Assembly: GCA_963729935.1 (NCBI GenBank) | Contig: CAVSPW010000002.1 | Coordinates: 1,426,001-1,490,000 of the forward strand | Direction: 5' to 3' | Source of the DNA: CAIKMD01 sp963729935 | Lineage (GTDB): Bacteria > Pseudomonadota > Alphaproteobacteria > ATCC43930 > CGMCC-115725 | Length of the DNA: 64,000 nucleotides | The notes under the pieces: model-generated | What the model saw: only the letters and a program-made list of their open reading frames with translations | Databases searched by the model: none | Told to the model about the DNA's origin: nothing | Program-made: the position numbers and the translations under genes | Shown: positions 37,969-46,876 of the stretch, piece by piece | How the letters are laid out: every line of letters starts with the position of its first letter | Numbering within the stretch: position 1 is the first letter of the stretch

Positions 37969-38947
37969 ATGCGTGCGTTTCTGTGCAGCAAAGCGGCAAG
38001 GCGATTCGGGTTTTTAATCGCCTGTAGCGCCATGATGAGCAGCGCCAATCAAAGCCATGCCATGGACAAGATCCGCGTCGGCGTACCCAATGGTACCGCC
38101 TTCATGTTCGCGATGATTGATGTTGGCACCGCCACCGGCATATTCGATAAGCGCGGACTCGACGTGGAGAAGATTGCTTTTCAAGGCGGGGGGAAGCTCG
38201 AGCAAGCCATGGCGGCAGGCTCTGTCGACATAGCGGCCACCGGGTCAACAGACCTTCTCTTCACAGCCAAAGGCGTGCCGGAAAAAGCGGTGGCGGTCTT
38301 CGGAGGCCCGCCTTACTCGCTCGGTATCATCGTCCGCATGGATGACAGCATCAGGGCTCCCGCCGATCTTAAGGGCAAAAGGATTGGTGCCTCGACACCC
38401 GGCTCGCTGACCGAGTGGCTGGCGCACCAATTCGCGATTCATGAGGGTTGGGGCCATGACGGGATAACAGCCGTGCCGGTCGGGGCGATGAGCGCCGAAA
38501 TAGCCGCGCTACTTACGAAAGCAAGTTGACGGCATCGTCGGTCCCACCGAAGCCGGCATCGGGCTTGAGGCCAAACATCAGGGAAAGAACCTCGTCAATT
38601 TTGGCGACATCCTGCCGCACTTCGTCACGTACATGATGTTGGCCACGGATTCCGCGATGAAGGATCATCCGCGCGATGTGCGCGCCTTCATTGCCGGCTG
38701 GTTCCAGACCGTCAACTATATGAAGAAGCACAAGGAAGCGTCGGTTGCGATCCTGGCGAAAGTGATGCACACGTCGCCCGAGATTGTGTCGAAGATTTAT
38801 GACCTCGAAATGCCAGGTTGCACCGACAGCGGGCATTTCGACACTAAAAAGATGAAGGACCTTTACGACACGCTGATCGCGCCGAATCTAGACGGCAAAC
38901 AAGTCGACGTAGCGTCGCTGTATACCGAGAGCTTCCTGCCGAAGTAG
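37969..38947 (+). pseudogene. NMT1/THI5-type ABC substrate-binding protein, frameshifted
   Basis: The first frame has a signal peptide ending near SHA-MDK, then RVGVPNGTAFMFAMIDVGTA and the start of a type II binding fold (KLEQAMAAGSVDIAATGSTD). After IAALLTK at about 38520 one extra A shifts the frame. The protein then continues QVDGIVGPTEAGIGLEAKHQ, TDSAMKDHPRDVRAFIAGWF and ends SLYTESFLPK at 38947. Restored length is about 325 residues. Such proteins serve nitrate/sulfonate/taurine-type importers; no permease or ATPase lies beside it. Confidence 0.75.
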
Positions 38948-39019
38948 CGACGCTCCGCCCAAAGCGGTCGGTTTGTTGAGCGGGCGGCGAGCCGAGTCCG
39001 TCAACGTCGATGCCATGCC

Positions 39020-39997
39020 CTATGATGCGTCTCGAATCGCGCGCAAGCGCGGAAACAGCGTCTGGGCATTTCCTCGCTCGATGGATTCGACGGTCGCGGC
39101 GCCCAGCCCCAAGCGCGCGAGACCTTCGACAGCATCGCCGACGGGCAGCATTGGGTAGTCGCTGCCGAAAAGGATTTGTGAGATGGGGACAAAAGATAAA
39201 AGCGCATTGAGCACCGCGGGTGCGGCAGCCTGGGCGGTGTCATAATAGAGGCGTTGCAATTCGGCGAGCGCGCCGGCCGGCGCCCGCGCCCGAAGGCGAC
39301 TCTGTGAGTCGAAAAGCCGCGTCATCCGTTCGGCGAGGGCCGGCAATGCCCCGCCGCCATGAGAAAAGATCCATCTGATGTCGGGGCACCGTGCCAGCGT
39401 TCCCGCGAACAATAGGCTGACAATCGCCCGCGCGGTCTCGATCGGGAACTCGATGACCGACGGCGATACGTCCGGGATTGCTGCTGTGCAACTCGATATT
39501 GTCGGATGTAGCTGAACGATCGCGCGGCGGCGGTTCAACTCGTCGAAGAGCGGAGCGAAAGTCTCATCGCCCGGCCATTTTCCCCCATGACTGGTCATCA
39601 GGCCAATTCCGTCGAGCTTGAGGATATCGAGGGCGTAGGCGGCTTCGTCGATACTCGCGTCAATATCGTGCAGCGGAAGGATTGCAAAGGCGCCAAACCG
39701 GTCGGGGTGATCGCGCACCAGATCGGCAGCATATTCGTTGCAAGCGCGCGCGAGCCTGCGCGCATCCGGAAGCGGCACGGGCCCAAGCCCGGGATTGGTG
39801 AGCGACAAGAAGGCGGTGGCCGTCCCGCTCCTGTCAAACTCTTCAAGCGAACGCTCGGGCGTCCAGTCGAAGAGAAGCGCGGGGTTCCTGGTTGTTTCTG
39901 CGATGCTGGCGCGCAGTTCGCGGGCCCAGATCTGCGGCACGAAATGATGATGCACGTCAACGCGGCTTGCCGTCAGTGCCTTTGTGCCGATACTCAT
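39020..39997 (-). CDS. Amidohydrolase, aminocarboxymuconate-semialdehyde decarboxylase (ACMSD)-like
   Basis: This 325-residue TIM-barrel metalloenzyme has VDVHHHFVP (HxH metal ligands, about 14-22), QLHPT with a further histidine, IFSHGGGALP (about 213-222) and FGSDYPM with the catalytic aspartate (about 278). The family decarboxylates or hydrolyses ring-cleavage products of aromatic breakdown. Together with the Rieske oxygenase and transporter, this supports a degradation function. It is divergent from the P450 gene. Confidence 0.87.
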   Translation of the reverse strand: MSIGTKALTASRVDVHHHFVPQIWARELRASIAETTRNPALLFDWTPERSLEEFDRSGTATAFLSLTNPGLGPVPLPDARRLARACNEYAADLVRDHPDRFGAFAILPLHDIDASIDEAAYALDILKLDGIGLMTSHGGKWPGDETFAPLFDELNRRRAIVQLHPTISSCTAAIPDVSPSVIEFPIETARAIVSLLFAGTLARCPDIRWIFSHGGGALPALAERMTRLFDSQSRLRARAPAGALAELQRLYYDTAQAAAPAVLNALLSFVPISQILFGSDYPMLPVGDAVEGLARLGLGAATVESIERGNAQTLFPRLRAIRDAS

Positions 39998-40198
39998 CGC
40001 CTTACCGTCCCCGAGACTTGTCGCGACGTTTATAGTCAGGTCGAGGGCGCGCCGATATAGTTGGCGCCTTGGCTCTCATCCGACGAAGAGAAGCATAAGA
40101 GCGCCGAAACGAAGAAGGATGCGCGGGGTCAGCGGGGGAGAGACCGGCGTCGCGTCGCCCGTATCCTGCTATTTATCAGTACTTCGGAAGGAATTGTC

Positions 40199-41425
40199 AT
40201 GCCTGAAACGCTTGACCTGGACCCCAGCAATTCGGTCGATATCGACCTCGGAAGCGCCGAGTTCAAAGCGAATGCACGAAAGCATCTCGCGGAATGGGCC
40301 AAGAAGCCGCCCTTTTACGTGCTCAATAACGGGCCGCCTCAAGTCATCGTGGGTCGCCACGCCGACGCCCTCGAAGTATTCACGGATGCGGCGCGTTTCT
40401 CATCCGAGGTTCCGCGGGGCCCAGGCTACGAGCAATTCGATAGGTTCATGGGAGGCAAGGGAATCACGCAGATGGATGGCGAGCAACACGCCAGGCTGCG
40501 TCGCCTTATCTTGCCGGCGTTTTCCTCCCGACGCATAGCGCAGATCGAATCGAGAATCAGAGAAATTATCACCGAAATGCTCGATGACATCGAACGTAAC
40601 GGCCCCGAATTTGATGCCATGCGCCAGTACGCGGCAAATCTCGTCGTCGGCGCGCTGCTCACGGCAATGCTTAATCTGAATGCGGCGCAAAAACGTACAT
40701 TGTTGGATTTTCAAGAGGTGCAGCCGCAGTTGACGTCGGTTAGGCCCGGTCAACCGTGGCCTCGGGAGTGCTTAGAGGCGTATGAGCGATATTCGGCCGT
40801 CGTAAGGGAGATCATCGCCAACCGCCGCGCAAAGCCGCGCTCGGACTTCGTCTCGGATCTGGTACTTGCACATGATGACGCCGACAAGCTCGATGACCGG
40901 GAATTGTTCGACCTGATTTTTGCGATGTGCGCGGCCCTAGCGACGACGCCCCGGTCAGCCAGCGGGGCCCTCTACATGCTTTATTCGCATCGCGACCAGC
41001 TTCAGCAGCTGCTCTCGGACCCGTCGCTCATCCCAGATGCAATCGACGAGTGTTTGCGAATTGCTGGAAATGGATATTTCACTTTCCCGAGGGTGGCAAC
41101 CATAGATACGAACGTGGGCGGGACGCCGATTAAAAAAGGCATGATCGTACGCCCCTCGCCCCAAGCCGCGAATTACGACCCTGACGTTTTCGCAGATCCC
41201 CTGCGGTTCGACATTCACCGCAAACCCAAAATGATCATGATATTTGGCGCAGGGCCGCATCGTTGTATCGGCAGCCACTTGGCTCATACGACGCTTAGCC
41301 TGGCGGTGAGAATGCTCATGACCCGTTTTCCGAATGCTCGGCTCGCAGATCCCGATTTTCAACCGGTCTATGGTGGTTCGGTCGGCGAGCTGAGAATGAA
41401 AAGTCTGCCAATGGTAACGAATTGA
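40199..41425 (+). CDS. Cytochrome P450 with atypical I-helix
   Basis: The 408-residue bacterial P450 has the heme-binding loop FGAGPHRCIGSHLA (Cys about 352) and the ExxR motif (DECLRI, about 281). At the I-helix, where most P450s have (A/G)Gx(D/E)T, it reads ALATTPRSASGALY (about 244-257): the threonine is kept but the acid is alanine. This could alter proton delivery or the reaction type. AAGGA precedes the ATG at 40199. No ferredoxin or reductase is adjacent. It is the last intact gene before the tRNA-Ser end of the island. Confidence 0.9.
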   Translation: MPETLDLDPSNSVDIDLGSAEFKANARKHLAEWAKKPPFYVLNNGPPQVIVGRHADALEVFTDAARFSSEVPRGPGYEQFDRFMGGKGITQMDGEQHARLRRLILPAFSSRRIAQIESRIREIITEMLDDIERNGPEFDAMRQYAANLVVGALLTAMLNLNAAQKRTLLDFQEVQPQLTSVRPGQPWPRECLEAYERYSAVVREIIANRRAKPRSDFVSDLVLAHDDADKLDDRELFDLIFAMCAALATTPRSASGALYMLYSHRDQLQQLLSDPSLIPDAIDECLRIAGNGYFTFPRVATIDTNVGGTPIKKGMIVRPSPQAANYDPDVFADPLRFDIHRKPKMIMIFGAGPHRCIGSHLAHTTLSLAVRMLMTRFPNARLADPDFQPVYGGSVGELRMKSLPMVTN

Positions 41426-41739
41426 TGTCTCGGATCTAAGCGGGCTTTTCCCCGTACGCTCCGCGAAGGTCGCGGGATCTCGTCGTCTAACCTCCGATAA
41501 GTTTCGCTTATCGGAGGTTAGACGCCCCGGCATGGCGGGTGGAACGGAAAACGCCGCCACTTGGGCATGAGCCGCATAAAAATGAGAATGATTTCACAAC
41601 TGCCTGACGGGGCACTCAGCAGGCCCGAAACAACCCCCGCTAGCTTTCAGGCGGACCCGCTACCTCTGCGGCGAAATCGTTGTCATTGGGAAACACTCGA
41701 CGCGCCATGAACATGGCACCCCGCTTGTGGCGTGCCGCC
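41426..41739. other. Intergenic region with a perfect 18-bp palindrome
   Basis: No gene is supported. The main feature is the palindrome at 41484-41524, about 60 bp after the P450 stop. Confidence 0.5.
41484..41524. terminator. Perfect 18-bp hairpin after the P450 gene (CCTCCGATAA palindrome)
   Basis: CGTCTAACCTCCGATAAG and its exact reverse complement surround the loop TTTCG. It could end P450 transcription, although no U-tract follows, or bind a dimeric protein. A related shorter palindrome lies at 19298-19320. Confidence 0.6.
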
Positions 41740-41828
41740 TCAACAATCTTGGGCGCACCCAGATCGAAAAGACGGTAAGTGGTATATCCCAACTGATGAG
41801 GCGGTGGCGTGGGTGATGACCCCCAAGT

Positions 41829-42006
41829 ATGAACCCGCTTCCAACAATGACCCCACCTGTAACGGGATGCCTGTCGTTGATTCCAGCAGCGAATAGTTTA
41901 CGTGGATGGGGTCACGCTTCGCGTCCAGCCATGAGCCCACCAAATTCCGATCTTCCGCAGCGCGATCAACGCTCTGCGAGACTTTGCGGCTGGGGTCACC
42001 ATTGCG
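41829..42006 (-). mobile_element. Diverged copy of the 37559-37749 element, abutting the truncated integrase
   Basis: Read leftward, it matches the other copy over most of its length (GCAAAGTCTCGC, GAATTTGGTGG, GGAATCAACGACAGGCAT, ACAGGTGGGG, TTGGAAGC). One outer inverted-repeat arm is lost where it meets integrase codons for DPIDARN. The junction is where integrase similarity ends. Confidence 0.55.
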
Positions 42007-42234
42007 CGCGTCGATAGGGTCTATCCCATCGCGCTTAAGTCGTCGGCATTGTGCCGCTTTCTCGCGTGCTTCACCGAGAGTCAGATCGTGCAAGGGACCA
42101 AGGCCCATCGCGCGCTCGCGGCCGTTTAACGTGAACCGGAAAATCCATGACCGAGTGCCGATGGCGCCCACCTGCAGATAAAGACCTCCCCCGCCGGGAT
42201 ACATCCCAGACGACTTCGCTCTTGAAACTCCAAT
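42007..42234 (-). pseudogene. Tyrosine integrase, truncated after the arm-binding domain
   Basis: A GTG at about 42234 starts VTAIGVSRAKSSGMYPGGGG, followed by LYLQVGAIGTRSWIFRFTLN, the GREREMGLG-type turn (GRERAMGLGPLHDL) and AREKAAQCRRLKRDGIDPID. This is the N-terminal domain of P4-like (DUF4102) island integrases. Core-binding and catalytic domains are missing; the sequence runs straight into the MITE-like copy. It lies 180 bp from the 3' end of tRNA-Ser and reads away from it, the classic island arrangement. Confidence 0.75.
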
Positions 42235-42414
42235 GGCCGTCACGCGCCCGATTTGCCGCGACGCTCTGCGCCCACGAATTAATCCACGTTTAGTGCACGG
42301 ATAGCGCTGGACGCTGACGCGCTTGTCTACACGTAATATAGAAGATAACCCCTTATAATTTAAGACTTTCTTTGGTCTTTTCGGACGCCTTCGGATAGCC
42401 TCGGATATGGCCGC

Positions 42415-42428
42415 TGGCGGAGGGAGTG
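42415..42428. repeat. tRNA-proximal att-like repeat
   Basis: TGGCGGAGGGAGTG, the reverse complement of the tRNA-Ser 3' end including CCA, is identical to 18637-18650 in the same orientation. Confidence 0.7.
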
Positions 42429-42504
42429 GGATTCGAACCCACGATACGGTTTCCCGTATACACGCTTTCCAAGCGTGCGCCTTCGACCGCTCGGCCACCC
42501 CTCC
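42415..42504 (-). tRNA. tRNA-Ser(GGA)
   Basis: The 90-nt class II tRNA has acceptor GGAGGGG pairing with TCCCTCC, anticodon loop CTTGGAAAG (anticodon GGA), a long variable arm (GTATACGGGAAACCGTAT region), T-loop GGTTCGAATCC and an encoded CCA. Its last 14 nt are repeated at 18637-18650, marking it as the integration site of the island to its left. Confidence 0.97.
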
Positions 42505-42648
42505 TGGCTTTCCTGCAAGGCGGGCGCGAGCCTAACTGAGCCACGACTCCGCTGCAACCGAGCCACGCCAAACCTGCCGCGTGCTTGTCTTGGCGCGCGC
42601 CATCCCACACCATGCGCCGACGCGATGGAAGAGGGTGCGGGGCGGGGA

Positions 42649-43464
42649 ATGTCGGGCAAGACGGGCTTTGTAACGATCGGCGACGCCGAGATCGAGGTCG
42701 AGCGGCGGGGTACGGGAAAGCCCCTCCTGCTGCTCGCGAGCGAGGAGATGCTCGAACGCGGTGCGCCCTTCGTCGATGAATTGGCCGCGCGTTTCGACGT
42801 CATCATGCCCTCGCCGCCCGGTTTCGGCGCCTCGAGCCGCCCGGAATGGATCACCGCACCCGACGACATCGCCTATCTCTATTTGTCGCTGATCGAGAAG
42901 CTGGAGCTCGACGATGTCGCCGTCATCGGCTGTTCGCTCGGCGGCTGGATCGCGGCCGAGCTCGCGACGAAGGATGACGGGCGATTGTCGCGCCTCGTGC
43001 TGGTCGATCCTTACGGCGTCAAGCTCGGCGGCGCGGCCGACCGCGACATCACCGATATCTGGCAACTTTCGCCGCAGGCTGTCGTCCAACTCAAATGGCA
43101 CGATCCCGAAAAGGCCAAATGCGACACCGCGGCCATGACCGACGCGCAGCTTGCGATGGCCGCGCGCAATCTCGAATCCTTCGCGCGTTTCTGCTGGGAA
43201 CCCTATATGCACAACCCCAAGCTCAGGCATCGGCTCGGCCGGATCGGCGTGCCCACCCTGATGGTCTGGGGCGAGAATGACGGCATCGTCGCGCCGGATT
43301 ACGGCCGAGGCTATGGCGCGCTCATCCAAGGCGCGGCACTGACCATCATCCCGGAATCCGGCCATTATCCGCACCTCGAACGCCCCGAGGCGTTCCTGCA
43401 GGCGATCGGCGATTTTCTCGGTACGGCCGGGCGCGGCGCCACGGCGAAAGGAGATGGGCGATGA
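42649..43464 (+). CDS. Alpha/beta-hydrolase
   Basis: The 271-residue hydrolase has nucleophile elbow IGCSLGGW (about 93-100), acid in WGENDG (about 207) and histidine in PESGHYPHLERP (about 237). It is typical of meta-cleavage-product hydrolases and esterases. GGGGCGGGGA precedes the ATG at 42649; an earlier ATG at 42625 is possible. The stop overlaps the LLM-flavoprotein start by 4 bp, so both proteins are made together. It lies outside the island. Confidence 0.87.
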   Translation: MSGKTGFVTIGDAEIEVERRGTGKPLLLLASEEMLERGAPFVDELAARFDVIMPSPPGFGASSRPEWITAPDDIAYLYLSLIEKLELDDVAVIGCSLGGWIAAELATKDDGRLSRLVLVDPYGVKLGGAADRDITDIWQLSPQAVVQLKWHDPEKAKCDTAAMTDAQLAMAARNLESFARFCWEPYMHNPKLRHRLGRIGVPTLMVWGENDGIVAPDYGRGYGALIQGAALTIIPESGHYPHLERPEAFLQAIGDFLGTAGRGATAKGDGR

Positions 43465-44627
43465 GAGCCTGGCACTTCACGGAAATGCCTTACCCTTACT
43501 ACCCGCCGGACGAGCCTTCGACGCGCATCAACCTGCCGAACAAGCATTTCGACCCCAAGATCGGCGCGGAACTCTACAACCGCTATTTCGACGAGCATAT
43601 GCTCGCCGACGAGCTCGGCCTCGACCTGATGCTGAACGAGCATCATCAGACACCGAGTTGCATCGATACCTGCGCGCCCTTATCGGCCGCGATCCTCGCC
43701 CGCCAGACGAAGAAGGCGCGTATCTGCCTTCTCGGGAACCCGATCGGCCATCGCAACGATCCGATCCGCATCGCCGAAGAGATGGCGATGGTCGATTGCA
43801 TTTCGCGCGGCCGGCTGGAATGCGGCTTCGTGCGCGGCGTGCCCTACGAGGTCTACGCCGCCAACACCAACCCGACGCTGACCGGCGAACGGCTTTGGGA
43901 CGGCGTCGACCTCGTGATCAAGGCCTGGGCCAGCACCGACACCCCCTTCAACTACGAAGGCCGTTTCTGGCACAGGCGAAGCATCAATGTCTGGCCGCGG
44001 CCTTATCAGACGCCGCACCCGCAGATCTGGATCACCGGCTCGAGCGACAAAGAGACCCCGAAACGCGTGGCCGAGCGCGGCTGGGTTTTTGCGAATTTCC
44101 TCTTGCCTCATGACCGGGTGAAACGCCTCTTCGATACCTACCGCGCCAATTTCGTCGAGCGCGGGCTGCCCGGCGGCGGCGGGCTCGCCTACATGCCTCT
44201 CGTCTACACGGCCGATTCCGAGAGCGACGCGGAGAAAGGGGCCGAGGAGCTGCGCTGGTACCTGACCGCGCCGCGGACGGAGCCGCATTTTCGCAACCCG
44301 CCCGGCTACATGCCGGTTGCGGCCAATGTCGCCGCGATTCGGCAAGCCGAGAAGGGCGGCGCCGCGATCGCGCGCAACGCCACCCTCGACCAGCTCCGCG
44401 AGCAGGGCCTGCTGGTCGCCGGCACGCCCGATATGGTCGTCAAGCAGGTCAAGCGCTTCTACGACCGCGTCGGCGGCTTCGACCATCTCTTGATGATGGA
44501 CCATGCGGGATTCATGAGCCACGAGCGCACCGTGCGCAGCATGACTTTGTTCGCGCGCGAGGTTTATCCGCAGATCAAGGACCTGCCACGGACTCTTCCC
44601 TCGCGGATCGCGGGCGCCGCCGAATAG
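43461..44627 (+). CDS. LLM-class flavin-dependent monooxygenase (luciferase-like)
   Basis: The 388-residue TIM-barrel oxygenase shows the bacterial luciferase family pattern: LNEHHQTPSCIDTCAPLSAA near 55-74, GNPIGHRNDPIRIAEEMAMV near 92-111, RGRLECGFVRGVP and PHPQIWITGSS. It would use reduced FMN and O2 on an organic substrate. Translational coupling with the hydrolase suggests consecutive steps, such as oxygenation then hydrolysis of an ester or ring product. Confidence 0.9.
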   Translation: MRAWHFTEMPYPYYPPDEPSTRINLPNKHFDPKIGAELYNRYFDEHMLADELGLDLMLNEHHQTPSCIDTCAPLSAAILARQTKKARICLLGNPIGHRNDPIRIAEEMAMVDCISRGRLECGFVRGVPYEVYAANTNPTLTGERLWDGVDLVIKAWASTDTPFNYEGRFWHRRSINVWPRPYQTPHPQIWITGSSDKETPKRVAERGWVFANFLLPHDRVKRLFDTYRANFVERGLPGGGGLAYMPLVYTADSESDAEKGAEELRWYLTAPRTEPHFRNPPGYMPVAANVAAIRQAEKGGAAIARNATLDQLREQGLLVAGTPDMVVKQVKRFYDRVGGFDHLLMMDHAGFMSHERTVRSMTLFAREVYPQIKDLPRTLPSRIAGAAE

Positions 44628-44670
44628 CGCTGACCTTGCCAAGCCATGGCCCCTCCTCCACCATGCGTCG

Positions 44671-44973
44671 ATGGCGATCGGGCGGCTTTTCGGCTGGTTC
44701 TTTCTCTTGCTCGCAGGTTCCGTTCTCGTCCGCGACATGCTCGCCTGGAACGATCTGCGACTTCTCGCGCCGCTTTCGCTGGGCTCCTTGTGGACTCTTT
44801 TTGACGCCGACGGATTCCGCGCGGCCCGAGCCGGCGTCACGCATCTGGCGCCGTGGCTCTGGAACTGGGCGATCGGTCCGCTTTTGAATCTTTGGGCTTT
44901 GCCGATCTTCGCCGTCTTGAGCGCAGTTCTATTGGTGACTTGCCGGCGGACGCGTCGGCGCCGCCATCGCTGA
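44671..44973 (+). CDS. Small membrane protein of unknown function
   Basis: The 100 residues contain two clear hydrophobic segments (about 5-22 and 71-90) and a very basic C-terminal tail (CRRTRRRRHR). WNDLRLLAPLSLGSLWTLFD and WNWAIGPLLNLWALPIFAVL are the most distinctive parts. It follows the LLM gene by 43 bp and converges with lepA. No function is known to me. Confidence 0.65.
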   Translation: MAIGRLFGWFFLLLAGSVLVRDMLAWNDLRLLAPLSLGSLWTLFDADGFRAARAGVTHLAPWLWNWAIGPLLNLWALPIFAVLSAVLLVTCRRTRRRRHR

Positions 44974-44994
44974 GCCCGGTTGCGGCCGGCCGCG

Positions 44995-46797
44995 CTATTC
45001 GTCGCCCATCTTGAGGGCGGCCAGAAAGGCGGATTGCGGGATCTCCACCTTGCCGTATTGGCGCATGCGCTTGCGCCCTTCCTTCTGCTTTTCGAGCAGC
45101 TTGCGCTTTCGCGAGATATCGCCGCCATAGCATTTCGCGAGCACGTCCTTGCGCAAGGCCTTCACCGTCTCGCGCGCGATGACCTTGCCGCCGATCGCCG
45201 CCTGAATCGCGATCAGGAACAATTGGCGCGGGATGAGTTCCTTCAGGCGCTCGCACAGCGCGCGCCCGCGGCGCTCGGCATTGGAGCGATGGACGATGAT
45301 GGCGAGCGCATCGACGGGATCGCCATTGACGAGGATGTTCATCAGCACGAGGTCGCCCTCCTGATAGTCCTCGATCTGATAATCGAAACTGGCATAACCG
45401 CGGCTCACCGATTTGAGCCGGTCGTAGAAATCGAACACGACCTCGTTGAGCGGCAAGCGGTAGACCACCATGGCGCGCGCGCCCGCATAGGTCAGATCGG
45501 TCTGCACGCCGCGCCGTTCCTCGCACAAAGCGAGAATCCCGCCGAGATAGGCATCGGGCACGAGGATCGTCGCCTTGATCCAAGGCTCTTCGATGTGGTC
45601 GATGCGGACCGGATCGGGCATGTCGACCGGATTGTGCAAGGTCATCACCTGGCCGTTCGTCAGATGCACGCGGTAGACGACCGAAGGCGCGGTGGCGATG
45701 AGGTCGAGATCGAATTCGCGCGAGAGCCGTTCCTGGATGATCTCGAGATGAAGGAGCCCCAGGAAGCCGCAGCGAAAGCCGAAGCCCAGAGCCGCCGAGG
45801 TTTCGGGCTCGTATTCGAAGCTCGCATCGTTGAGCCGCAGCTTGCCGAGACTGTCGCGCAAGCGCTCGTAATCGGCGGCGTCGGTCGGAAAGAGGCCGCA
45901 GAATACCACCGGCTGCAACGGCTTGAACCCGGGCAGCGGCGCGGCGGCCGGACGCCGCTCTTCGGTGATGGTGTCGCCGATCTTGCAATCGGCCACGGTC
46001 TTGATGCCCGCGGTCATGAAACCGACCTCGCCCGGGCCGAGCTCCGCGACCGGCACCGCCTTGGGCTCGAACACGCCGACCCGCTCGACCACATGCGTGG
46101 CGCCGGTCGCCATCATCCGGACCTTGAGGCCCGGCTTCAGCACGCCGTCCTTGACCCGCACCAGGGTGACGACGCCGAGATAGGAATCATACCAGCTATC
46201 GACGAGCAGCGCCTTCAGCGGCGCCTCGGCATCGCCTTGCGGCGGCGGGAGACGCTCGACCAGCGCTTCGAGCACCTGATCGATGTTGAGCCCGGTCTTG
46301 GCCGAGATCTCGATCGCGCCCGAAGCGTCGATCCCGATCACTTCCTCGATCTGCTCGCGTACGCGTTCCGGCTCGGCCGCCGGCAGATCGATCTTGTTGA
46401 GCACCGGCACGATCTCATGGCCGGCATCGATCGCCTGATAGACATTGGCCAAGGTCTGCGCCTCGACGCCCTGGCTCGCATCGACGACGAGAAGCGAGCC
46501 CTCGCAGGCGGCGAGCGAGCGGCTCACCTCATAGGCGAAATCGACATGGCCGGGCGTGTCCATGAGGTTGAGCTCATAGCTCTCGCCGTTCTTCGCCTTA
46601 TACGAAAGGCGCACCGTCTGCGCCTTGATGGTGATGCCGCGTTCGCGCTCGATATCCATGCTGTCGAGAACCTGGGCGCGCATCTCGCGCGCCTCGAGCC
46701 CGCCGCAGAATTCGATCAGACGGTCCGCGAGCGTCGACTTCCCGTGGTCGATATGCGCGATGATGGCGAAGTTTCGGATATGCCGGAGGTCGGTCAT
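44995..46797 (-). CDS. lepA: Elongation factor 4 (LepA)
   Basis: The 600-residue translational GTPase has the G motifs IAHIDHGKSTLADRLIE, DTPGHVDF and NKIDLPAA. EF-Tu-like domain II, EF-G-like domains III and V, and the LepA-specific C-terminal domain (TYAGARAMVVYRLPLNEVVF; GGDISRKRKLLEKQKEGRKR) follow. It acts on stalled ribosomes or during initiation and assembly. The length and both ends are standard. Confidence 0.98.
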   Translation of the reverse strand: MTDLRHIRNFAIIAHIDHGKSTLADRLIEFCGGLEAREMRAQVLDSMDIERERGITIKAQTVRLSYKAKNGESYELNLMDTPGHVDFAYEVSRSLAACEGSLLVVDASQGVEAQTLANVYQAIDAGHEIVPVLNKIDLPAAEPERVREQIEEVIGIDASGAIEISAKTGLNIDQVLEALVERLPPPQGDAEAPLKALLVDSWYDSYLGVVTLVRVKDGVLKPGLKVRMMATGATHVVERVGVFEPKAVPVAELGPGEVGFMTAGIKTVADCKIGDTITEERRPAAAPLPGFKPLQPVVFCGLFPTDAADYERLRDSLGKLRLNDASFEYEPETSAALGFGFRCGFLGLLHLEIIQERLSREFDLDLIATAPSVVYRVHLTNGQVMTLHNPVDMPDPVRIDHIEEPWIKATILVPDAYLGGILALCEERRGVQTDLTYAGARAMVVYRLPLNEVVFDFYDRLKSVSRGYASFDYQIEDYQEGDLVLMNILVNGDPVDALAIIVHRSNAERRGRALCERLKELIPRQLFLIAIQAAIGGKVIARETVKALRKDVLAKCYGGDISRKRKLLEKQKEGRKRMRQYGKVEIPQSAFLAALKMGDE

Positions 46798-46876
46798 GGT
46801 CCTTAAGGAAGATAGGGCTGCGCCGTTGCCGGCGCAACCGAGCGGGCACGCTCAAAGACGGAAAGAAAAGTGAAAC

